The notes under the pieces: model-generated
The model's database searches: none
Told to the model about the DNA's origin: nothing
Seen by the model: only the letters and a program-made list of their open reading frames with translations
NCBI RefSeq assembly: GCF_026151205.1
Contig: NC_087072.1
Span: 11,198,169-11,262,168 of the forward strand
Direction of reading: 5' to 3'
DNA: 64,000 bases
Source of the DNA: Bolinopsis microptera
Taxonomy: Eukaryota > Ctenophora > Tentaculata > Lobata > Bolinopsidae
Shown here: positions 1 to 12,200 of the stretch, piece by piece
How the letters are laid out: every line of letters starts with the position of its first letter
How positions within the stretch are numbered: position 1 is the first letter of the stretch
Program-made: the position numbers and the translations under genes

Positions 1-3000
1 GTGTTTTGTTTAAAAATATCCAGTTGATGGGATTCGATTTCATAATCGTGTGAGCAGGAACATTTCGTTGACTTTAGTGTCTTACAGTCATATCGATCTT
101 TTAGATGCCCCAATGGATCGAATATATATTATATATTATAAGTAAGTAATTTAGTAGGAATAATTTAGAAATGTTATGCTTGTATAGAAATTAATCGAAT
201 TTGTAGGGTTTTATTTGATTTGTGCTCCTATAGCATTATGCACTGGCCAGTATTTACTTACTTTATGTAGGTTCGGCAGAGATCAAGTGCGCATTATCAA
301 GTACGTTTGGAGATCCCTTTCCATAAGAGAGCTGTTGGTGCTGTTGGTGATGGCGGTATACCCTTCTGTGGGCGGGGTATCACAGAAGCCTTTCAAGAAG
401 CATTTTTTAAGTGGAAATCTGGGCTAAGTATTAGTAGACTGCAAATGTTTTGTTCACAGAGAGAATTGCATGAATTACTCTGTGGTAGTAAATTTAGTAG
501 GTTTTAAAGATTTATTTGAGAGCAGAACTTCATCCTACTAAATAAGATCCGTATTTTTGGCCCACTAAAGGCGAATGCGGCATCTGTGCGACTGTAGTGA
601 GAGAGGCAGGAGGAACATTCAATAAATTAAATAAATCTTCTGGTCTATTACTACGTCTTCGTATAAATATCTGTTAAATATATAAGTTGTAAGCATGTCT
701 CCGTTATTCATTAGGTAAATGTTTATTTGTAATTTATAACGCTATAAAAGCGTCTAAATACTATAAGGACTATAATATTTTTGTGTTGCATTACTTAGCC
801 CTATGTGGTTTTGTACGCTATTTAATGCATATGTTATAATTACCTAAATACCTAATGCGTAAGGTATATTATTTCCTTGTACGGCGGATATTTAAGCGTT
901 TACACAACCACAGATGATTCACAAAACTGCTCGAAGGACCAGTTGTTTATGTTATTCTCAAATCTCGACGGTGAGATCAACGTTTCGTTACTGACCGAAT
1001 TTTTGATTTTTTTAAATTGAATTCGTTGTGTGTGAACGAACTGAGTTTGTAAATATGCCCATAAACCGCATTTTTTGACACCCTAGATAATTCAAATAGC
1101 TTGTTACAGGCAAGCCAGTTCGTCCTCCAAAAACAAACTTAAATAAGTACACAGAATTGAAGCGATCTGCAGTTACAATTACTGTACAAGTTGGCAGACA
1201 GCCGATTTAACAAGATATAACAGAGGAAATAGCCTAGAAATCAAAGGCGCCGACATTAATCACGTGACACAGGTGCAATGCTAATAATAATATAGTGTGC
1301 AAGCAATGCAAGACGCTTCATTTCTATCTACAGGAACTTGGTATGAGATGTGATAATGTGCCAATTTGGGGGTTGAGCGTCAATATTTAAGTTAGTCAAC
1401 TAAATCAGAAGGTGATGATCTGGCTTCTTAGATCATAATTGACGTATGTTAACCAGAAGCAGGTAAATTGACAGACATGTGTCAATTTGATGGTTTGATG
1501 TGCTCAAGTTTCCTAATTTAATTACGTTTTTTCTGAAGGATCTTATTGATTTTTTAGAATCCAGCTTTCTGAGAAATAATATTCTCGCTAGAATAATAAC
1601 TATATTTTTATTCTTTATTGAGTATATTTTTATGTCGGGATATTAATAATTTAATACCAGAGATACGTGAGATTCTCACTTGAAAAGCTTGACTTTTTGG
1701 AGTTCCAATTTTCTGGAACCGGATCTCTCTCAATTTTGAGTTTTAAAGTATAAAATCAAAAATTTTGTTTAATGTGTCAAATCATATCGTTTTTATCTAT
1801 AGTTTCATAATATGAAGTCAAAATCAAGGGTCCCACCAAAAAAGGTTTTGGTGTACATGTCCCCTTTAATAGATCTTTCTTAGGTCTTTTTTTAAAGTCG
1901 GGATATAAATACTAGAATTAATTCATTTATTCATTTATTCAACTCATACATCAACGTATCAATAGCCAGTGCATTAATCACAGAACCTTTTCTTCGCAGC
2001 ACAGATATCATAATCGGACCTAGATTTTGTGGGACGAAGAAGCCAATTATACCTTTTCGGCCTTTATCTCGTGCGTAATACGTATTCGTGATGATAAGAT
2101 AGATATAAAAATCTAACATGTTCGCATCAATCATACTCGTGATATCTTCTCTGGACCCGTAGTATCTTCCTTTGAGACTCTATGCCCGACCGCTGTCGTT
2201 TAGTTAAGAATTAAACTTTGTCGACTTAATAGTTAACCTCTTTTCATCAACGTAACACGTACTCGTGGGTGAGAACAGTGATATTTGTAATCAAGTTAGG
2301 AAGCTCACAATCACATACAAGTAGAACAGATACACACACTTGGTATTGCTAGATTAAAAGTTCCTTTGTTATTGGCAGCCACACCACCCACGCTTCAAGG
2401 TAGTTTACGAGCTAAGTGCTGGGTGGTGCACTTCCGATTGGATTATACAATTTCATTGTGAGACAATTCTTCGTTTCAATGCGCATTCTAATGAGTGATA
2501 GCTGAATCACAAGAGTTGCGAAATTAAATATATTTTAAAGTTAGAGGTTTGATGTATCTTAGATTATAGAGGTCAACTGATTGCTGTTTGTCTCTGAAGT
2601 ATTGTACTTAGCATTCGCAGAATTGATGTCATATCCAATGATCCATTATTGAAGGATTGAAGTTTGTTAATTTTCGTCAAATAAGTTCCCGTTCAAGTAC
2701 TCAAACTAAGATTTGTATTGTATTTATATAATTTTATGTTCAAGTTATTGCTTGGTCATGCTTATAAGAGCTACTCTGACATCAGCAATCTTCATTCTGC
2801 ATCTTTAACGGTGACCGTGTGGACTGTGGATTGTCGATATGAGAGGGTATAAACATTGTTTTTCATCTCATATCAGATGAAATGAAACGCAATTATACCT
2901 TGAAAAGATGATAATATTGTTTCGTGACGGTCTGAACCCAAAAAACCTGGTGCATAGGTTCCTCGACCACTCATCATGATTAGAATCCATAGTTTGATAT

Positions 3001-5668
3001 AATTATCCGTTTTGTAGTGGTGAAAGTTTTTTTTTCATTTCATTTAATTTTATACATATTCAGTATTAATTGCTTAGTTACCATAGTAATCCTCATTTCT
3101 GATTGGTTGCACATTTCTCCTACCCTTTTCCGGTTCTCCGATCATCTATAAATTAGAACAAGGCTAGAACATTGACCTCATGGACCCCATCACACAGTCG
3201 TAAAGCACCGTCTAGTTATGACAGTATAGACTGTGTTACGCAATCTATTCCCTTTAATAACACCTCACGTACCGTCTACCTAGAGTCTTACTATCATAGA
3301 TATAACAAAAGAAACTAAGGAGTTACGGGGTTCACATATCTAGTGTTGCCCAGTAGCAGTGCCGTGCTTATTTATTGATCCCAAAAATTTCTATTCTTGA
3401 CCTAACTTTTGTAAGAAACTAATGATTTGGAGGTCTCGGTGCAATTGTATGTAACTTCTTCCAGTGAATAAACTCAACCACCTGAACAGAAAAAATATGA
3501 GACAATACGATGGAATGTGTCGAACAAAGTGGAGGCACGTCATGTGTCCTACCATTGTAACTTGTTGACTTGTTTGTACCCTACTATTCTTCCTTTTCAA
3601 CCTTACTTTCGTAACACTACTTTCGCTTCGTTTGTAAAGTTGTAACCCCATTTCGCACCAAAGGGATAAAAATAGGTCTCGTTTTGTGGTTGGTGATAAC
3701 GATGGACGAGATGCCATCGGACCTGATTCAGCGGTAGTCAGTTTGTATGAAATAATACTTGCAATTGACCAAAAGTTGAGGAATAAATGGGCAAAAGGGG
3801 CATCATTTTCCGGTCAGAAATATTTTATTTTTTTTATGTTGACTGAAAATTTAAATTTAGCTGAAATATAGCTGTGCTCCGAATAGGTTATAGGACGGCG
3901 ATGTTTATTCTCATCACAACTTTAAAGATTTAGCTGTTTTAGCTGCAAATTTGCATTGCCCATTTGACCAAAAGTTGAGGAATAAATGCCCCCCTCCCCT
4001 CTAGTATTTCCAAAACCTCTCCCCTAATATACTTGGTTGCTCTCCCCTTATACTAATACCGAATACGTAATATAAGATCAATCCTATGTGGTTGTAACCA
4101 GTGCAATTGAAGTCTGTAGTTGTGCTGTCTACATAATACAATATCTAGACTACCGGTTTGACCCAGCTAAAGTGTTAAAATTTGTAACCCGCACGGACAT
4201 GTTATAAACTCAACTAATGAGTGGTCCAGGGTCATAATTTCGTAATTATATCACAAAACATTACTAATATATACGAAATGTTACTAATATAGTGCCACAA
4301 TCCTAGTCATCACGAGCGAGGGGCTAATCTCCCAAATTTGATGTTTCAGTTTGTTGCATGTGGTAGATAGGGGGGGGGGGGGGGGGCAATGGCATAAATG
4401 TCAGTTTGAACAAACATTTTAGCCATCTACGCCATAAAAATCTATGCCATTTTATGCCATTGATACCCAGAATAGAAAGCAAAGAAATTGCCATAATGTT
4501 CATACTCATTGGATTATTCGTCATTTGATAATTACTTCTTTGGAGTCCACTGTCTCTGAATTATACGGAATGCATGATAATTTCTCCTACCATTCATACT
4601 TTAGTAAGTCAGTAGGAGCTGCTCTACCAATCGCGAAAATCAATGTTCGGTGAATCAACACGAGCATCTAACAAACACACTGGAATTGCACGTGGTTGGC
4701 CCTTCATTAACGTTCCGCTTATAAATGAGGCACGCACTACAGACTACAGTAACCTGGATGCCATTTCCCCTAGACATATGTTTTGCCAGCGGCCAAAAAT
4801 CAAGTTGGCCAAGGATTTTATGATAGAGTTGTATCTAACTAAAATGTGGATGGTTATTTGTTGGAAATCAGTAGGATTATGATGGTTCTAGAAATGGGCA
4901 TGGTGATCGTGAGGAATCAGGAAGACTGATCGTCCGTGGTAATCTTTATGATTTAATTAATCGCTAGACAATTTTGTAATCTTTTCAAGCCAATTTTCCC
5001 TGTACAGGTGTACGCACTTTACTACTTACTTGGAAATGATAATTAACATAGTAAAGTTGAGAGCAATTTCTAAATCATGCTAAATAGATCAATCTAACTG
5101 TTCTCAACTTTTGACCGCTCAAACGCCGTTACAGTCGTACTTTGGGTGGAATAATCTGTATTTATCGCCATTATGGCAATGTCTAATGCTGCCATCTCAA
5201 AAACATGTCTTTCTATCTTAAAATGTGTCTTACAACACAGTTAGAAAGGACCCAACGATTGCAACTGGAACTCTGTCCTCATTCATAAACGATCCAGGGC
5301 TGGAGCTATCGCGCACAGTACTGATTCTACATGACAACGACTGCAGTAATTGCAAACATAACGACGTCCAACAGACATAGCAATATGTTAATTAAGATGC
5401 AGATAGTTTCATATAGAAGGGGTTCCCTATCAAACTACAGTGTTATTGTTACCCCGGTTATCTCGTTATATCTTACCAGTTTGGAAGTCGTCCCGCTGTC
5501 ACACCCAGGAAATTGTTTGCCGCATTCTCTGAAATATTTCTCATCTTAGCTTACTCAGGCACTCCTTAAAATTAAGACCAAGTCACGTCCATCATTTCAT
5601 CAGGCCCAGGGTCAATCTTATAATGATTAAATTAGGGTAAATTAGGGTAAATTAAATGAGATAATTAC
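1..5668. other. No gene recognised; AT-rich non-coding DNA
   Basis: No open frame here shows a recognisable domain, and short frames such as the minus-strand one at 3391-3717 look like chance. Visible structure is limited to a 17-base G run at 4370-4386 and a direct repeat beginning TTGACCAAAAGTTGAGG at about 3763 and 3964. Downstream exons of the minus-strand FHA gene should lie here, but I could not place any with confidence. Confidence 0.5.
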
Positions 5669-7917
5669 CGTGAATGTAGTTGTAGGTGGCTTTAGTGTCG
5701 CCTAACAGTAACTCCGCTCTGTCGGGCAACTCATACACCACATTGGGACGCAATAACAACTGATAAAACAACATGTTACATTAGTCTGCAGTACAACAAC
5801 ATTTTACATTAGTCTGCTATTTGTTACTTTTAAATTGTCATATAATTTGTAACTTTAATTCGTTTGATGAACTAAACTATCAAATGGATATTAAAGTTAA
5901 AAGTTATAAGTTGGACACCACGAATTTTAAAATTATAACTCCATAAACAAGATCTTATGATTAGGTAAATGCATGTTTTTGTGGTTTTTATTGACCAGAT
6001 TTTGTAATTTCATGAATCATGCTGCTTGCTTGTCAGTTTATCTTTGGCAGATAACGGGTTCGGTATTCCTGGTATTTAATCAAGAACGGTATCATAACCT
6101 AGTTATTAACCTATCACAGCAGGTTGTCTTAATCATTGGCGTGTTGACAATTTTGCGTGACATTTCAATTTGCCAAAGCTTTCAAAAAACGACCATAACT
6201 TGATTTTGAGAGTCGATTTCCTAAGTAGTTATGCTATGTAGTTTTGATCATTCGAAATCGAGAGGTAATCCTTCAGTGCAGCCTAAACACGAAGTTCGAA
6301 AAAGGATAATTTTTTCAATAATCCCGAAAGAGAAAAATTCGGAGTATTTTCCTTGAACCCTTCAGCCGCCTCCCCTGAATTTCTGGATGAAATATGAATC
6401 CACACGAACAAATTCCATTTCATCTATTGGGGGAAAGAGAGCTTTTGAACAAGCTTTAATTTTCAAAAAACATACTAATGAAATATCAAACGTGCCAATA
6501 ATCCTGACGCCCTGTTGTAAGCTATATCAAAAGCTTGCAATGAGCACAAGTTTTTGAGGAGCAAATCTTAAAGTGATAGGTAATATCCTTGGGAACCGCT
6601 GAAAGTCATTACTTACCCCGCCTCGTTTAGTCTTGTTCCTGCTGCCTAGATCAGTAATAAGATGGCTTCCTCCCTCGTATTCTATCTGGACGTGCTGCTT
6701 TGATAATGTCTGAAATTGGGTATAAATTTTATTATTGTCTGAATTTATAATATTGATTTCGCCACAAAGATTTTTAGGCCAGTCGAAATTTCAGTCTCTT
6801 GACTAATTTGGCTGGGTGAAGAACTGTAAAAACAGTTAAGATGTTAGATTGATACATACATGATATAGACGATGCGATTCTATCAATTTTGGCTCCGGAA
6901 AAAGTTATTACAATATCCGTGATTTTCTCTGTTTTTAATTCAATATTTCGGAGCTTTAAGGCTACAAATTTCAGCTGAAAACAATTTCAATGTCGTGATT
7001 GTTTACTTTTAACAGTCAGTTAGATAAAGTGAGAAATTAATGAATCATAGAAACAAACCTTTGCCCGAACTTGAAGTGACACTCCATTTCCACGTCCAAT
7101 CACATATTGGTTGCCTGAAATATTATAAAATAATCATTAATCATACTTATAAATTAATAAATAAATTATCATATTTATTTACACGCTTGGACATATAAAT
7201 GCCCAAAAGAAGATGTACATTTAAGACATTCAAGCGAGACTTAATATGAAATTACTAAAATTATGCACTTATCACAAATGGTTTGGAAAAATAGCATGTT
7301 TAACTTACTCTGTTCCACACATTTAAGCGTGACCCACCCGCCATTAAGATCAGCAAATGGCGGGGAAGACTATTGATATAAGCCGGGTAGGAAGACGTAA
7401 GTAAGTCATAACATATTAACATCAGTAATTATCTGTTATAATTTTTGATTTAGATATTATATTAACGTTTACAGGTCAGTACAGGTTACTATTGAAGTTT
7501 AAATGTCTGTAATGGACAGTTGGATAAACGCACGGCATATCGTTTCCGATTATTTCTTAAATACTCCACCCTCCATTTGCTATTTCCTTCATCGAGATTT
7601 TGACAAGATGGAAAGCATTTGAGCGGCCACTATCAAGTAGAATATTCTTTTTATCTTGAAGAACGTAACAAGCTTGCCCACAAAACTGGGTCGACCGATC
7701 ACCAAGATATGGTTTGTTATTTTTTATGTGGGTCGATTCCATTGAGTACCTTTTTCGAGGATTTACTTTTTTTCTTCAATGTACATCAGTTTCTACATTC
7801 TTTTTTAATTGACGATCAGTTTTAAGGTGCTCTCATACATCGAATGTAAGAGATATTCATTATTCAGTTACCTGGATATATCAGAAGTCGTTGCTCTTTA
7901 ATAGCGAATACCGCCAC
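5669..7917 (-). CDS. FHA-domain protein, four internal exons
   Basis: Four minus-strand exons, 7872-7917, 7059-7114, 6617-6709 and 5669-5759, have GT-AG borders and compatible phases (1, 0, 0, then ending in phase 1). Together they encode about 95 residues of a forkhead-associated domain, a phosphothreonine-peptide binding module. The order is classical: a strand ending IYPG, then NQYVIGRGNG with the conserved Gly-Arg, then TLSKQHVQIEYEGG with the Ser-x-x-His motif, then ITDLGSRNKTKRGG with the conserved Asn, then a C-terminal segment ending LLGDTKATYNYIH. The NKT variant and the Y-x-L/GD/Y pattern at the end resemble MDC1-type FHA domains, but this assignment is tentative. The start codon and 3' exons were not found. 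The gene is transcribed away from the transporter starting at 8617, so the roughly 700 bp between them may be a shared promoter region. Confidence 0.75.
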
Positions 7918-8616
7918 CTGTAATGGAAGTGAATCGTAAAAACATTTATTGAAGATTTTAAATATATATATAATACGTAATTTTCACTCCAGGAATACTC
8001 AACACATAGCAGTTGTGAATGTAATGCATTGCATCGCATTGTGTAGCCAGCATACCATCGCTTTCTTTTTTGATAATTGTAGCTCATTGAAACGTTCACA
8101 CACGGCAGCCTTCTTATGAGGGACGATGGAAGTAACTACAACATGGAAAACCGCAAGGTAGCGGAAATAAAATTAGACGTGGAGATCGAATAACGTTTTA
8201 AAGATCAAAATATAAGTTTCCAATAAAAAATTTGTCATCGTTCAAAGTTTTGAAGGGAAACCTTTTGACTCTCTTGACAATTTACGAGAATTTTCAGTCA
8301 CGGAAAGATCGGTCGATATTGTTGTGTCTGATTTTTGTGATAGTAAGAAATGCTCTAATTGTGGAGGGTAATTAAGTCTAATTTGCGCATTCACCCCTCA
8401 CGGCTCACAGTCACTTGCACTTCTCAGTTTAAGGCATGTATTTCTTTCTTTACTGTACATAGTATAATGTGTATACGTACCTCTTAGCATATATCATTTT
8501 GTTTATCTGATTGTCCAGGATATTGTAAGCTATAAGTTAAGACCCAAGTTAATTATACCATCTTCTGACAGCCAATAAATGTCGAACCGAATCTGACCCA
8601 GAGTACAAGGGTACTC
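7918..8616. promoter_or_regulatory. Intergenic region between divergent FHA and transporter genes
   Basis: This interval separates the most upstream FHA exon found on the minus strand from the transporter start codon on the plus strand. It should hold the first FHA exon and both promoters. No clear TATA box or CpG cluster was seen, and short frames here have no recognisable domain. The assignment rests on position only. Confidence 0.3.
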
Positions 8617-11101
8617 ATGTTCTACGATGAGGTGAGTTTTCTGTCCAGTGATTGTTTTCGAGTTTTTAAGGATTACCCTAAAACTTTGTTCATTATTCTA
8701 TTACGTGTTAATACACTGACGGTTCTTTTGACTTACGGGGTTATTTTCTTTATCCCCGGCACTTTCGTCAAGTTCCTGTGTCCTGTTCCAAGAAAGATCA
8801 CAGACTTGTGTATCATTTTCCATTCTTTGTGGCTAACTAGCGGTAACTGAGCAAATAACCGTATACTTGCTTCATTGGACCATACCTATTAGAGATTATA
8901 TGTTGTTAGTTGCTGCCTAAATTTACAAACTTTATTCTTCAGCAACCAGAACAAAATAATGAAATTCAGAAGGCAGGAAAGTCAGATAAGTGGAAGAAAG
9001 CACTGTTTGCCTTCTGTTTCCTTACAATAACAACCCAGTACTTCTTTTTCACCATGCCTCTAGCGTTTTTGGTCAATGAACTTATTGAGGTGAGATTTTT
9101 CACAGCTTTCCATTCAAAATGAATAAAGATGTAGTTTTATATAATTTAAACATATATATAAATAACGGAACTGTACATTGATATTACCACCTAAACACAG
9201 CAAATAACAAATACATGCCTCTAGAAGATAGATGTAACTATAACACCATCTCTAGGTTTGGAAACACAACAAGATAACGTCCGGGAGCATTGTTGGCGCA
9301 TTCTCCTTCTCCCTAGCCGGTGCTGCATTGCTCTCCAATAGATTCACCAGATGTATCCAGCCTAGGCAGACCTTACTTCTCACAGTTATTGTGTTAACAC
9401 TATCTGCTCCCATATTTTTCGTCAAGTTTGACAAAACAGCCTTTGTCATTGTTCTGTTCATCACAAGAATGATACAGGGTTTTGTCATTGGGTTATGTGG
9501 TGGGTGACATTAATGATATACCGAATCGAACAATTTATCATCATTAATGGCTAAGGTCACTTTTCTTTTCTTCTTCAGAAGTAACTATTGACAAAACAGA
9601 ATCTTAAAACTAAGTGCTAACATATTTCATGTTTCAGAGCCTCAGCTTATGTCAGTTATGACATCATTGTATCCAGAGAGGCTAGGATTCGTGACCGGAT
9701 CTTTTGAGCTTGCAGCTAGCATATCATCTACAGTGGGCCCTCTTTTGGGTGGCTTTATCTATCAAAATCATGGTTTTGCAGTCGCCTCCACAATTCCATG
9801 TTAGTATTATTTTGTATGGTACAACTATAAACGTTTTTAAAGAATCAAATATCTCACTTCTAGACATAGCTGACTGCATGCAGACTATTTTCTGATTTAA
9901 ACTAGATAAAATTGATTAAAACAGATTTAGCAAGTTTGACAATGTTGAGTTTTACCAACCAGGTGTATTCAACCTATTTGCTAGCATTGGAGGACTGATA
10001 CTCTTGAGTCCTAGTGTGATGTATGATCAACCAGACTCCGATTCAGAAGACAGTCAACCTACCAGAACAGATCAAGAACGAACAACAATTGCATCACTGT
10101 TCATCCTGCCAGTTGTTCTTCTAGGGATGTTCTCAGAGACTCTAGTATCCATGATTGTGAACACAATAGAGTCCTTCTACCCTAACTTTTACAGCGTGAT
10201 TTTTAACAAACAAGAAGGTTATGTTGGTGCTGTTCTTGCCATAGCAGGACTAATGTATTGCATAGCAACTGTAACAGCAGGTACAAGATATCATATTTGA
10301 CATTGGGATTAACATTTTTAGTTGGCTACTTAAAATAAATCATGGATCACCAATTACAATTGTTAATGAAACCATGACTCTGATTCTAAAAAGCTTTAAC
10401 TGGTCGTTTTCAGGAATGTTAGTAGACAAAGAAGTTCCGAGGAAGACAATGATATTCAGTGGCATGGCTATGATGATATGTGGCTGTTTAGCGATTGACC
10501 AGGAGTTTATAAAAAGCAGTGCAGTTTGGGCAGCAATTATGCTATCAGTTATTGACTTCGGCAGTGGCTTGACTCAGGTATGCATCAAGATTTATTATTA
10601 CCAAAACCAGCTAATGTAAACGCCATAGTTAATTAATTCCCAAATAGCTTCTGTTTTGGATACAAGTTACAGTAAGCTTTCTTTCAATAATTCTATTGTC
10701 TGAGAAATGAAGTTTAAAATGCTAGAGTGTGGACTGTGGAATAATATAAAGTCAAGACCAAATTCAATTGGTTAATTAAAGTTCATTTTCAGATCAGTAT
10801 TCTACCTTGCTTGATAGTTCAGTATCAGTACATTACGCATGTTTCAAGGGAAACTAGTTCCTGTCAAATGAGTGGACTCTTTCGAGCGGCTTACTTCACA
10901 GGGGCATTCTTTGGGCCCGTTATTGGAGGATTTATGTTGGAATTCATGAGCTACCAAAATGCCTACATTGTTCTCGCTGGTGTACTTCTAGCAAATTTAG
11001 CAATTTTGGCTGCAGTTGAATTAATATTCCCACATACAATAGAAATTCCATCAGACAGACAGGGATCTTATGAAAATTTAGATTCAGTCAATTCAGATTA
11101 G
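8617..11101 (+). CDS. MFS transporter, SLC18B1-like, complete copy
   Basis: Seven exons with GT-AG borders and matching phases: 8617-8631, 8943-9089, 9256-9499, 9638-9799, 9963-10280, 10414-10577 and 10793-11101, giving about 451 residues with a stop at 11099-11101. The first exon is only five codons (MFYDE) ahead of a GTGAGT donor. The length suits a twelve-helix major facilitator transporter. Family signs are GPLLGG in helix 5 and GPVIGG in helix 11 (the motif C pattern of proton antiporters), a motif A-like GMLVDKEVPRKT after helix 8, and a hydrophilic Asp/Ser/Thr-rich loop (DSDSEDSQPTRTD) between the two halves. The overall layout is closest to SLC18B1, a vesicular amine/polyamine exchanger of animals. 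Substrate and location are inferred from family. A second copy without its start exon lies about 20.5 kb downstream. Confidence 0.82.
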
Positions 11102-12200
11102 CTAAGGGAACGTTCTCATGTTTTGTATTTTTGTTTGTGCCATTTTCAGACCCCCTCCATAACTACACACAGGCATAGCTACAGTGTGGAAAAGACACTA
11201 GCATTTCTAAATCCCACAACTCTACCTCCCACTGGTCCATATGCAGCTAAAAAACATGTGAACAATCCCTTACCCATTAATTTATTTGCTGACATGTGTT
11301 ATGTTACAATGTTTTAAATTGATTCTACAATTTTCTGTTAATTCACCCGTCTAAATTTAAAGGTTGTCAGAAATGAGGCATAATGCAATGTTAAGAGATT
11401 GAATGTAAAGAGATTGAACCCTGAAACCAAATCGTAAGTGATTCTGAGTAGACAACCACTTCAATATTTTAAGGTTGCACTGCTGTGATCATCCATGCTG
11501 GACGCAGTGCAGTGGCATAACGTTGCCTGTAGGAGTAGAGCAAAGTGAAGTAAAGTAAAAAGTATGACACCACATTATCACGCATCTGTAGCTGTGCAAA
11601 GGATCATCACACTATATGAAAAAATATATTAATACTTTTCAGTGGAACGGAAATGTATAAATTAGAGAATCCATTAAGAACGATGCTGCATGTAGTCAGC
11701 TACTGCAGGATAAAAATGTAAAATAAACAATGGGAAATGGTATAGATTAGTTGAACCCCCTTTCCTCATCATATCAGTGAGAATATATCAAGAAAACAAC
11801 AATTTCAAGAAACCAACAATTTTATTTAGTATCAATTAAAGCAAAAAATATATATTTTATATATTGTCAGGGGCCTTTTATATATTATATTTGAGTATAA
11901 CATATTTTACCTTATAATTAACCATCACTCCCATCTAGGAAGTACTATGTATTTGTGATGTAATTGAGATCGTGGTCATAGGGAGGGAAGTTACAGTTTT
12001 ATTGCATCAAAAATATCCATCACAACCGAAGACACAGCCGATTAAAATGTATCTCGCACTGAATAAGTGAACACAACGTAATCACCATAAAATGACGTTC
12101 CAATAATTATAGCACGTTCACGTGCACGTTCAACGCCGTTACGATTGTTACTATGCAACTTCCTAATTCTAATCTGATTCGCGCGTGGGCGGTCGTACAG
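8711..12200 (+). repeat. Segmental duplication, copy 1
   Basis: From 8711 the sequence matches the stretch beginning at 29264, with a constant offset of 20553 bases across the first four shared exons. Homology runs through introns, exons and about 1 kb of 3' flank to a dispersed repeat near 11985-12200. The left edge lies inside the first intron, so the start exon is outside the duplicated block. This copy lacks the RTE-like, SINE-like, foldback and nested hAT insertions of copy 2. Its site CTATGCAACTTCC at about 12151 is the empty target of the 6.4-kb hAT-like element. Confidence 0.85.

Noticed and set aside
3391-3717. 108-codon minus-strand frame
   Set aside because: No domain or plausible gene context; likely chance.
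5230-5300. Possible terminal minus-strand exon ending in VAIVGSFLTVL
   Set aside because: No acceptor gives the phase needed after the 5669-5759 exon while keeping that frame.
7300-7378. Candidate minus-strand exon ending VTLKCVEQ with a GTAAGT-like donor
   Set aside because: It can splice in phase to the FHA exon at 7059-7114, but the exon at 7872-7917 joins there directly to give IYPGNQYVIGR, a far better FHA sequence. It might still be an alternative exon.
11123-11317. Frame just downstream of the transporter stop
   Set aside because: It lies in 3' flank, is not preserved in copy 2, where a T run and deletion disrupt it, and has no domain.
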